Source: Gemmatimonadota bacterium (lineage in GTDB: Bacteria > Gemmatimonadota > Gemmatimonadetes > Gemmatimonadales > GWC2-71-9). From it: a stretch of DNA of 64,000 bases. Made by a program: the position numbers and the translations under genes. Shown piece after piece: positions 8,147-15,669 of the stretch. Every line of letters begins with the position of its first letter. Position 1 is the stretch's first letter. Where the stretch lies: positions 1-64,000 of the forward strand of contig JADJAK010000005.1 of assembly GCA_016704275.1 (NCBI GenBank), in the 5' to 3' direction. Under the pieces are notes generated by a model, which ran no database searches, was not told the DNA's origin, and worked only from the letters and a program-made list of their open reading frames with translations.

Positions 8147-9391
8147 CTATTCCGTCCGCAAGGCGGTGATGGGGTCGAGCTTCGCCGCGCGCGTGGCCGG
8201 GTAGACGCCGAAGATCATGCCGGTGCCGGCGCCGAGCAGCAGCGCGAGTCCGACCGACCAGCCGGTGACCTTGGCCGGCAAGGGCGAGTACGTCGACACC
8301 AGGACCGCGAAGGTCCAGCCCGCCAGCACGCCAATCATGCCGCCAAGCAGCGAGAGGATGACGGTCTCGACGAGGAACTGCCGGCGGATGTCCTGCCGGT
8401 TGGCGCCGAGCGCCTTGCGCAGCCCGATCTCGCGGGTCCGCTCGCTCACCGTCATCAGCATGATGTTCATGATCACGATGCCGCCGACCACGATGCCGAT
8501 GCAGACCACGGCGGGCACCACGGTGAAGAGCAGCGCCGTGAGCGCGGTCCAGAAGGCGAGCAAGGCGTCGGCCTTGTCGACGGTGAAGTCGTTCGCCACG
8601 CCCGGCCGCAGTCGGTGCGCCAGGCGCATCGCCTCCTCGGCCCGATTCATCGCGCCGGGGATCTGGTCGGCCTCGCGCATCTTCACGGAGATGACCGTCG
8701 TGCGGCGGCGGCCCCAGACCGACTCGAACACCGGCAGCGGCAACAACGCGAAGCCATCGAAGGAGGCGCCGAGGGTCTGCCCCTTCGCCGCGAAGACGCC
8801 CTTCACCGTGTACTGCCGCCCCGCGATCCGCACGGTCTTGCCGATGGCGGCGTCGGCCGACTGAAAGAGCTTGGTGGCGACGTCCCAGCCGATGGCGGTC
8901 ACCAGTCGGCGCCCGCGGATGTCGATGTCGTTGAGCGGCTCGCCGGCGGCAATCACGTAGTCCTGCACCAGCTGATAGTCGGGGGTGATCCCGAAGATCA
9001 GGACGCCGCCAACCGATTGGTTGCCTGAGATGACCGCCGCGTTCGGCGTCGGCCAGCCGGACTGGATTGCCACCCCCTGCGCATCGGGCAGGGCGCGCCG
9101 CACCACTTCGGCGTCCTCCTTCGAGATCAGCGGCCGCTTGGCGAGCAGCTTGATCTGGTCGTTGTCGAGGAGCCCGACCGAAATGGGCGTGCGGCGCACC
9201 TGGAAGGCGTTGTTGCCGATGATCGCGCCGGTGAGGTTCTCCTTGACATACGAATTCATCCCCTGGATCACCGCGACGACGGTGACCAGGAAGGCGACGG
9301 AGACGATGATGCCGAGGAGGGTGAAGATGGCCCGAAGCTTGGAGCTCCAGATTGTCTGGAGGGCCAGGCGGAGGGCTTCGGAATAGGGCAT
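8147..9391 (-). CDS. MacB-like ABC transporter permease (second copy, A-type)
   Basis: 414-residue permease with the same architecture: helix near residues 20-45 (FTLLGIIVSVAFLVTVVAV), periplasmic domain, then ERTREIGLRKALGANRQDI and C-terminal ATRAAKLDPITALRTE. Its N-terminus (EALRLALQTI, IQGMNSYVKENLTGAIIGNNAFQVRRTP region) matches the permease at 10844-12085, so this is the A-type member of the duplicated pair. A gap of 196 bases holding two repeat copies separates it from the upstream permease, and a TACCTT hexamer sits six bases before its ATG, so this pair may have its own leaderless promoter as well as read-through. Confidence 0.9.
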   Translation of the reverse strand: MPYSEALRLALQTIWSSKLRAIFTLLGIIVSVAFLVTVVAVIQGMNSYVKENLTGAIIGNNAFQVRRTPISVGLLDNDQIKLLAKRPLISKEDAEVVRRALPDAQGVAIQSGWPTPNAAVISGNQSVGGVLIFGITPDYQLVQDYVIAAGEPLNDIDIRGRRLVTAIGWDVATKLFQSADAAIGKTVRIAGRQYTVKGVFAAKGQTLGASFDGFALLPLPVFESVWGRRRTTVISVKMREADQIPGAMNRAEEAMRLAHRLRPGVANDFTVDKADALLAFWTALTALLFTVVPAVVCIGIVVGGIVIMNIMLMTVSERTREIGLRKALGANRQDIRRQFLVETVILSLLGGMIGVLAGWTFAVLVSTYSPLPAKVTGWSVGLALLLGAGTGMIFGVYPATRAAKLDPITALRTE

Positions 9392-9397
9392 TGGTAA

Positions 9398-9403
9398 AAG
9401 GTA
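9398..9403 (-). promoter_or_regulatory. Candidate -10 box before the second permease pair
   Basis: TACCTT ends six bases before the ATG at 9391 on the minus strand; the context TACCTTTTACC closely resembles that of bshB1 (TACCTTTAACC). No clear -35 is seen. It suggests internal leaderless transcription of the second permease pair. Confidence 0.4.
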
Positions 9404-9447
9404 AGGGGGGGCGGGGTGGGGAGGTGAGGGGAGACCGCCTCAGGCGC

Positions 9448-9564
9448 TGTCATCCTGAGCGAAGCACCCCGCAGGGGTGCGTAGTCGAAGGACCTCTCTC
9501 CGAGCGCATCGGGAAGAGGTCCTTCGACTGCGCGTCCTTGCAGGACGCTTCGCTCAGGATGACA
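9448..9564. repeat. Head-to-head pair of dispersed palindromic repeats
   Basis: Copy at 9448-9495 (TGTCATCCTGAGCG to AGTCGAAGGACCT) and an inverted copy at 9517-9564 (AGGTCCTTCGACTGCGC to CGCTCAGGATGACA), 21 bases apart. Together they make a long imperfect hairpin inside the export operon between two permease genes, where it could attenuate or stabilise the mRNA. Confidence 0.85.
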
Positions 9565-9587
9565 ACACTCCAGCGATTCCCCACCAG

Positions 9588-10847
9588 CTATTCGTACCGC
9601 AACGCCTCCACCGGATCCAACTTCGCCGCCCGGTTGGCCGGGTAAAGCCCGAAGAAGATCCCGGTGATTGCCGAGGCGATGATCGCCGCGAAGATCGACC
9701 AGAGCGGAATCGAGGCGGGGATCGGCGAGAAGGTGCGGATCCCCCACGAGATGACGGCCCCCATGGCCATGCCGCAGAGCCCACCGAGCACCGTCAGCGT
9801 GGCTGCCTCGACCAGGAACTGGAAGAGGATCTCGCCGCGGGTGGCGCCGAGCGCCTTCCGGACGCCGATCTCACGGGTCCGTTCAGTCACCGAGATCATC
9901 ATGATCGCCACGACGCCGACGCCGCCCACCATCAGGCCGACCGACGACAGTACTAGCATGACCAGGAAGAAGCCGGCCGTCATGTCGTTGAAGCTCTCCA
10001 TGAACTTGTCGCCGGAGATCAGGTCGAAGTTGTTCTCCGCCCCCGGCTTGAGCCCGCGCTTGATGCGCAGTGCCGCCGTGACCTGATCCATCGCCTCGGC
10101 CTGGGTCGCGGTCTCCTTGGGGAAGACGGCGATGTTGAGCCAGCCCCACGCGAAGGTGGCCGACTTCACGAAGGTCGTGTGCGGGACGACGATCTTCGGG
10201 CCCTCATCGGCGAAGAGGCCGGACGGGTCCTGATACAGCCCCACGACGGTGAAGGGGAGGCCGAAGATCTTGATCTGCCGTCCCAAGGGATCGACGCCGG
10301 GGAAGAGTTCGTCGGCGACAGGCTGATTGATCACGACGACGTACGACCCACCGGCATCCTCGGTCGGGGTGAAGTTGCGCCCCTGCAGCAGCTCGCCGCC
10401 TTCCACCTGCAGCCAATTGGTGCTCTGCCCGTCCACCTGCGCGGAGGGGAGTGCCTTGCGGCCGTAGGAGACACGCGACCCGCCGGACTCGCGGATGTTG
10501 ACCGCGCCGATGGCCGGGAGGCGGCTGATCATCTCGGCCTCCTCGCGGCTCATCATCGGCCGCTTCCGCCAGGGCGACATTTCGTCCGAACCATCCGAGA
10601 TCTGGATGCCCGAGCGGAAGTAGCGCATTACGTAGAACGACTTCGGGCCAGCGCGCTGGACGATCTCGCTCACCGAGTTCTGGATGCCGGTGATCGTCGC
10701 CGCCATGGCGATGACCACCATGACGCCGATCGCCACGCCGAGGATGGTCAGCGCCGCACGCACCTTGGAGGCGCGCACCGAGTCGAGCGCGAGCGTGACG
10801 CCTTCGAGTGCGCGAGCCAACAGGTTGCCGCGTCCGTAGTCGCTCAT
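9588..10847 (-). CDS. MacB-like ABC transporter permease (first copy, B-type)
   Basis: 419-residue permease: N-terminal helix near residues 30-52 (LTILGVAIGVMVVIAMAAT), a periplasmic domain of about 230 residues with the phrase SFYVMRYFRSG, three C-terminal helices, the coupling signature ERTREIGVRKALGAT and the ending ANRAAKLDPVEALRYE. Start ATG 10847 overlaps the stop of the upstream permease in an ATGA junction, so translation is coupled. A longer open frame upstream of this start is not homologous. It pairs with the A-type permease before it, presumably as a heterodimer with the ATPase of the operon. Paralogue of 6896-8143. Confidence 0.92.
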   Translation of the reverse strand: MSDYGRGNLLARALEGVTLALDSVRASKVRAALTILGVAIGVMVVIAMAATITGIQNSVSEIVQRAGPKSFYVMRYFRSGIQISDGSDEMSPWRKRPMMSREEAEMISRLPAIGAVNIRESGGSRVSYGRKALPSAQVDGQSTNWLQVEGGELLQGRNFTPTEDAGGSYVVVINQPVADELFPGVDPLGRQIKIFGLPFTVVGLYQDPSGLFADEGPKIVVPHTTFVKSATFAWGWLNIAVFPKETATQAEAMDQVTAALRIKRGLKPGAENNFDLISGDKFMESFNDMTAGFFLVMLVLSSVGLMVGGVGVVAIMMISVTERTREIGVRKALGATRGEILFQFLVEAATLTVLGGLCGMAMGAVISWGIRTFSPIPASIPLWSIFAAIIASAITGIFFGLYPANRAAKLDPVEALRYE

Positions 10848-12085
10848 TCCTGCCTCAGTGCTGCGATGGGGTCGAGTCGCGAGGCCTGGCGCGCCGGATA
10901 GACGCCCGCGACCATGCCGACCAGGATGCCAAGCGCGACGCCCACGAAGATCGACCAGGGCGCCACAGCGGCCGGCAACGGCGTGAAGGCACGCACCGCG
11001 AAGGCCAGCAGCAGGCCGGTGCCGATCCCCATCACCGCGCCGGTGACCGAGAGGGTCGCCGACTCGACGATGAACTGCGCCATGATGTCGCGCCGCTTGG
11101 CGCCGAGCGCCTTGCGGACGCCGATCTCGCGAGTCCGCTCGCTGACGGCCATCAGCATGATGTTCATGATCACGATGCCGCCGACCACCAGGGAGATCGC
11201 CACCAGCCCCGGCAGGGCGAGGAAGAGCACCTTGGAGATCTTCTCCCACCCCGCGAGCGCCCCTTCGGCCGACTCGAGATGGAAGTTGTCGGGCTGCCCG
11301 GGGCGGAGGCCGCGGCGGCCGCGCATCAGGACGGTGACTTCTTCCATCGCCGCGCGCATCTGGTCCGGGTTGGCCGTCTGGATCTGGATGTCGTCGATGA
11401 TGTGCGGCCGGTTCACCAACCGGCGCGCCGGCGAGGTGATCGGGGTGATCGCGAACTTGTCGAGCGAGATCCCGAACAGCGTCCCCTGCTTGGCGACGAC
11501 GCCGATGACGCGGTGCGGCAGCCCGCCGATCGCGATCGTCTGGCCGATCGGGTCACGCCCGTCGAAGAGGCGTTCGCCCAGCTCGGACCCCAGCACCACC
11601 ACCGCCGCGCCGATGTTCACTTCCTGCGGTGAGAACGCCCGTCCTTCGGCGATGTCGTAGTGCTTGATCTTGAAGAAGTCCGCCTCGACCGTGTTGACCT
11701 GGATCTGCTTGGCGACCTTCCCCTGCCAGGAGAGCGTCACCTGGTCATAACCGGCCGCGGCGATCGTTGCGGGGACGGTCAGTCGTTCCTTGATGTACTC
11801 GGCATCCTCGATCGTGACGCGCGGATTGCGCTGCCACTGCCGCCACTCCTCCTCGCTGGGGTCCCCGGTCTGGATGTTCGGCTGGTGGCGCACCTGGAAG
11901 GTGTTCACGCCGATCAGCGCCCCGGCAAACTTCTCGGTCATGTAGACGTTCATGCCTTGCACGATCGAGACGACCGCGATCAGGAAGGTCACGCCGATCA
12001 GCACCCCGACGAGCGAGAAGAAGCTCTTCAGCTTCTGCGCCACGATCGAGTCCCACGCCAGCCGGACCGCCTCGAAGAAGGGCAT
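10844..12085 (-). CDS. MacB-like ABC transporter permease (first copy, A-type)
   Basis: 413-residue permease beginning MPFFEAVRLAWDSI, then a membrane helix (SFFSLVGVLIGVTFLIAVVS, about residues 20-39), periplasmic core with GVNTFQVRHQP, three C-terminal helices, ERTREIGVRKALGAKRRDI and the ending ARQASRLDPIAALRQE. ATG 12085 lies one base behind the ATPase stop, which fixes the start; the open frame continues upstream without homology. First permease after the ATPase gene and so the most likely obligatory partner. Paralogue of 8147-9391. Confidence 0.92.
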   Translation of the reverse strand: MPFFEAVRLAWDSIVAQKLKSFFSLVGVLIGVTFLIAVVSIVQGMNVYMTEKFAGALIGVNTFQVRHQPNIQTGDPSEEEWRQWQRNPRVTIEDAEYIKERLTVPATIAAAGYDQVTLSWQGKVAKQIQVNTVEADFFKIKHYDIAEGRAFSPQEVNIGAAVVVLGSELGERLFDGRDPIGQTIAIGGLPHRVIGVVAKQGTLFGISLDKFAITPITSPARRLVNRPHIIDDIQIQTANPDQMRAAMEEVTVLMRGRRGLRPGQPDNFHLESAEGALAGWEKISKVLFLALPGLVAISLVVGGIVIMNIMLMAVSERTREIGVRKALGAKRRDIMAQFIVESATLSVTGAVMGIGTGLLLAFAVRAFTPLPAAVAPWSIFVGVALGILVGMVAGVYPARQASRLDPIAALRQE

Positions 12086-12086
12086 C

Positions 12087-12800
12087 TCAGGCCGCGGCCT
12101 CGCGGACGGGCGATTCGTTGCGACGATCGCTGTCCACCTTGCCGTCGCGCAGCACCACCACCCGGTGGGCGTGCGCGGCAATGTCGGGTTCGTGGGTCAC
12201 CAGGATCACGGTCTGCCCCTGCGCGTGCAGGGAGCCGAAGACCCGCATGATCTCCACGCTCGTGGCCGAGTCGAGGTTGCCGGTCGGTTCGTCGGCGAGG
12301 AGGATCGACGGCTCGTTGACGAGCGCCCGCGCGATCGCCACGCGCTGCCGCTGGCCGCCGGAGAGTTCGTTGGGGCGGTGGTCCATCCGGTTGCCCAGGC
12401 CGACACGCTCCAGCGCTGCCTCGGCCCGGCGCTTCCGCTCGCGGGTCGACACACCGGCATACACCAACGGCAGTTCGACATTGGCCAGCGCGGTCGCGCG
12501 GGGCAGCAGGTTGAACGTCTGGAAAACGAAGCCGATCTCGCGATTGCGCACCCGGGCCAGGTCGTCGTCGACCATGGTCGAGACTTCCTGTCCGTTGAGC
12601 CAGTACTGGCCGCCGGAAGGTGTGTCGAGGCAGCCCAGCATGTTCATCATCGTCGACTTGCCGGAACCCGAAGGCCCCATGATCGCGACGTACTCGTTGC
12701 GCTGGATCTCGAGATCGACGCCGCGGAGGGCGAGCACCTTCTCGCTCCCCATCACGTACTCCCGGGTGATGCCCGCGAGGCGAATGATGGCGTCGCTCAC
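12087..12800 (-). CDS. MacB/LolD-type ABC transporter ATPase
   Basis: 237-residue nucleotide-binding subunit. Walker A GPSGSGKST (about residues 42-50), Q-loop FVFQTFNLLPRATALANVELPL, signature LSGGQRQRVAIARAL, Walker B ILLADEPTGNLDS and the H-loop VTHEPDIAAHAHR are all complete. Sequence type is the MacB/LolD/FtsE group that drives tripartite export or lipoprotein release rather than import. It overlaps the adaptor gene by four bases and is the only ATPase among four permeases, so it must serve two permease pairs or be shared. The substrate cannot be told from sequence. Confidence 0.95.
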   Translation of the reverse strand: MSDAIIRLAGITREYVMGSEKVLALRGVDLEIQRNEYVAIMGPSGSGKSTMMNMLGCLDTPSGGQYWLNGQEVSTMVDDDLARVRNREIGFVFQTFNLLPRATALANVELPLVYAGVSTRERKRRAEAALERVGLGNRMDHRPNELSGGQRQRVAIARALVNEPSILLADEPTGNLDSATSVEIMRVFGSLHAQGQTVILVTHEPDIAAHAHRVVVLRDGKVDSDRRNESPVREAAA

Positions 12801-14080
12801 GGCTTCACCACCGCCGGGCCACCGGCCGGCGCCGCCTTCACCTTGGACGAATCCTTGAGATCGCGGATCGCCTGGTAGCTGCCTGCCACGATCGTCTCGC
12901 CCTTCTTGAGGCCGGTGAGGACCTCGAAGTGCTCGTCGCCGGCGATGCCGACCTTGACGGTGCGGAAGCGCGCCACGCCGTTCTCGACGATGAAGACGCC
13001 TTCCTTGTCCTTCGGCTTCTTGCCGCCGGCCGTGTCGCTCGTGGTCGTGAGCGGGGCACCGGCCGCGGCGGCCTGATCGCCACCCATGGCGCTGTCCGGC
13101 CGCGTGGTGAGCGCGATGATCGGGATCGAGAGCGCACCCTTCCGGACGTCGGTTACGATCCGCGCCGTCATGCTCAGGTCGGGGCGCACGTCGGCCGGCG
13201 GGTTGGTCAGCGTCACTTCGACTTCGAAGTCGACCGCGCGGTCGGCCGAGGCCGCACCGGCGGCGGTCGTCGCCGCGCTGTTCGCGATCTTGGTCACCTT
13301 GCCGACGAACGCGGTGTCGGGGAAGGCGTCGATGGCGACCGACACCGAGTCGCCGAGTTCGAGGCGGATCACGTCGGTTTCGTCCACCTTGACCACGGCC
13401 TGGATGACCGAGAGATCGGCGATGCGCATCAACAGGCCGACGTCACGCGAGAAGGCGCCGGTCTGGGCGACTTCGCCCTCTTCCACCGCAAGCCGGACGA
13501 CGCGGCCGGAGATCGGCGCGAAGAGGCGGGTGCGGGCGAGGTTGTCCTGCGCCTCCTTGAGCGAGGCCTGCGTCTGCTGCACCTGCGCCTGGCTCGACTT
13601 GAGCAACGCCTCGGAGACGTCGAACGCCTGCTGCGACTGTTCCATCACTTCGTCGGCGATCAGCGTCGGGTTGGTCCGCTTCAACTCGCGGTTCCGGTCC
13701 AGCGCGCGCTTCGCCTGGTCGCGATTGGTCTTCGCCTGCAGCAGCTGCGCCTGCACCGACGTCAGCGACGCCGTGGCGCGGTCGACCGCGCCCTTGAACT
13801 GCACCTGGTCCAGCTCGACCAGCAGCTGGCCCTTGGTGACGAGGTCGCCTTCCTTCACGGTGATGCGCAGGATGCGCGCCGTCACCTCGGAGGAGACGTC
13901 CACCTGGCTCTTCGCCTCGATCTTGCCGCTGGCGGTCACTGCGGACACGAGGTCGCGGGTCGCAACCTCCTCGAGGCGCACTTCCACCGGCTTGTCGCTG
14001 CCACCCTTCATCTTCATGGCAACGACGCCGATGATGGCGACCACGACGAGGCCGAGACTGATCTTGACTCCACGAGACAT
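12797..14080 (-). CDS. Periplasmic adaptor (MacA/HlyD family)
   Basis: 427-residue membrane-fusion protein: an N-terminal anchor helix (ISLGLVVVAIIGVVAMKM, residues 6-23), lipoyl half-motifs (SGKIEAKSQVDVSSEV and the LARTRLFAPISGRVVRLAVEEGE region), an intervening alpha-hairpin rich in Gln/Ala (about residues 95-170), then beta-barrel and membrane-proximal domains. It should bridge the ABC permeases and the TolC-like channel encoded just upstream. It carries an unusual low-complexity insert in the C-terminal part (TRPDSAMGGDQAAAAGAP, near residue 330) before GVFIVENG. Start 17 bases behind tolC; no special regulation seen. Confidence 0.93.
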   Translation of the reverse strand: MSRGVKISLGLVVVAIIGVVAMKMKGGSDKPVEVRLEEVATRDLVSAVTASGKIEAKSQVDVSSEVTARILRITVKEGDLVTKGQLLVELDQVQFKGAVDRATASLTSVQAQLLQAKTNRDQAKRALDRNRELKRTNPTLIADEVMEQSQQAFDVSEALLKSSQAQVQQTQASLKEAQDNLARTRLFAPISGRVVRLAVEEGEVAQTGAFSRDVGLLMRIADLSVIQAVVKVDETDVIRLELGDSVSVAIDAFPDTAFVGKVTKIANSAATTAAGAASADRAVDFEVEVTLTNPPADVRPDLSMTARIVTDVRKGALSIPIIALTTRPDSAMGGDQAAAAGAPLTTTSDTAGGKKPKDKEGVFIVENGVARFRTVKVGIAGDEHFEVLTGLKKGETIVAGSYQAIRDLKDSSKVKAAPAGGPAVVKP

Positions 14081-14097
14081 GGGCTGTGTCCTCTGCG

Positions 14098-15636
14098 TCA
14101 GCGAAGGGGGCGACCGACCGCGGCTTCGAGCGCCACGACGGCCTGATGGTAGTCATACACGGCCGAGACATAGTCCGCCTCGGCCTGGGTCACTGCGTTC
14201 TGCGCGTCGGCAACTTCGAGGGCCGTGCCCTGGCCGATGCGGTAGCGGTCCTGCGCCAACTGCAGCTGCTCGCGAGCGAGCGTCCGGTTGGATTCCAGCG
14301 TGATGGCGGCCTGATAGGCGGTGCGCACGGCGCCGAGCCGTGACTGCACCGTGCCGGCCACTTCGAGGCGTCGTGCGCGGGCCGACTCGCGCGCGTCATC
14401 TTCCTGCGCCTTCGCCTGCGACGTCGCCTGCGCCCGGGAGAAGCCGTCCCACAACGGGAGCGAGAGTCCGGCCGAGATCGACCAGGGCTGACGGGTGAAG
14501 GAGAACGGCCAGCCGCTGTTGCGGTCGCGGATGCTCTGGGCGATGTCGGCCTGCAGCGCGCCGCCGGTGGCGTCGAGCCCCGCGTAGCTGTTGCAGTCGG
14601 CGATGATTCCGCCGTTCGGCGACGGATGGGCCGACGTCAGCCGCGAGAGGATCCCGTTCTGGAACTCACAGTTCGACTTGGTGCCCTGCGCGCTCGCGAG
14701 GGCGCCCGCCAACTGCGGATTGATGTCGGTGTACTGCTGGGTGAAGCCGCTGAGCCCCGTGCTGATCGAGAACGACGGCAGGTACGCCGCCTTGGCCGAC
14801 CGCACGCCGATCCGCGCCGACTCATGCTGCGCCTCGGCGGCGCGGATGCTCGGATTGTCGGCACCAGCCGCGGCCAGCAGCGTGCCGAGCTGATAGGTCG
14901 GCTCGACCAGCTGGAACGTCTCGGTCAGGCGGATCGAGTCGACATCGAGCTGCGTGGGCATGCCGAGCCGGCGGATCAATTCGATCTTCGCGTCGGTCTC
15001 GGCCTGCTGGGCGCGGAGCAGCGCGACCTGCGAGCGACCGCGATTCACCTCGGCCGTGCGCACATCGATGATGTTGGTCTGGCCAACCTGCTGGCGCGCC
15101 CGCGCCAGGGTCAGGAAGTCCTCGTTGCGGGCCAGCTGCTGGCGCGCCACCTCGACCGACGCCGTGGCCCGGAGCACCGCGAGGTACTGGGTCGTCACGT
15201 CCGCGGTGAGAGTATTGCCCGCGCCGGTGATATTCTCCTCCACCACGCGCTGCTGCGCCTTCTGCTGACCCGGTGCCATCAGTTCGCGGGCCGAGAGGCT
15301 CCACGAGGCGGAGAGGTTGTAGTTCGAGGCGACCGTGTTCGAGCCCTGCGAGAAGACCTGATTGGCGAAGGTCTGCCGGCCCGCTCGGCTGTAGCTGATC
15401 CCGGTGCTGCTGTTCAACGTCGGGAAGAGTGCGCCATAGGCCGCCCGTACCGCTGCGGCGGCCGGACCCTCATCATTCAGTGTCTGGCGATAGGTTGGGC
15501 TGTTCTGCCGGGCGAGCGAGAGCGCCTCACCAAGGGAAAGCTGACGGGGGAGCGAAGGTCCTGCCTGGGCGGCTGCGCCATGGGCGCCTGCGACCACCAG
15601 TAGGGCAAGAATGCCGCCGACCACACGACTCGACAT
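14098..15636 (-). CDS. TolC-family outer-membrane efflux protein
   Basis: 512-residue outer-membrane channel of the TolC family and first gene of the export operon. A signal peptide is visible (ILALLVVAGAHGAAAQA, cleavage after about residue 24), followed by two OEP repeats with long helices (LSLGEALSLARQNSPTYRQ at the start of the first; LAREQLQLAQDRYRIGQGTALEVADAQNA in the second) and an ending AVVALEAAVGRPLR typical of the family. The open frame continues far upstream into the divergent kinase gene, but the signal peptide fixes the start at 15636. Only 33 bases separate this start from that of the kinase, so their promoters must overlap. Confidence 0.93.
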   Translation of the reverse strand: MSSRVVGGILALLVVAGAHGAAAQAGPSLPRQLSLGEALSLARQNSPTYRQTLNDEGPAAAAVRAAYGALFPTLNSSTGISYSRAGRQTFANQVFSQGSNTVASNYNLSASWSLSARELMAPGQQKAQQRVVEENITGAGNTLTADVTTQYLAVLRATASVEVARQQLARNEDFLTLARARQQVGQTNIIDVRTAEVNRGRSQVALLRAQQAETDAKIELIRRLGMPTQLDVDSIRLTETFQLVEPTYQLGTLLAAAGADNPSIRAAEAQHESARIGVRSAKAAYLPSFSISTGLSGFTQQYTDINPQLAGALASAQGTKSNCEFQNGILSRLTSAHPSPNGGIIADCNSYAGLDATGGALQADIAQSIRDRNSGWPFSFTRQPWSISAGLSLPLWDGFSRAQATSQAKAQEDDARESARARRLEVAGTVQSRLGAVRTAYQAAITLESNRTLAREQLQLAQDRYRIGQGTALEVADAQNAVTQAEADYVSAVYDYHQAVVALEAAVGRPLR

Positions 15637-15669
15637 GGGCCATCCTGAGGTAAAGAGATTAAGACCGAC

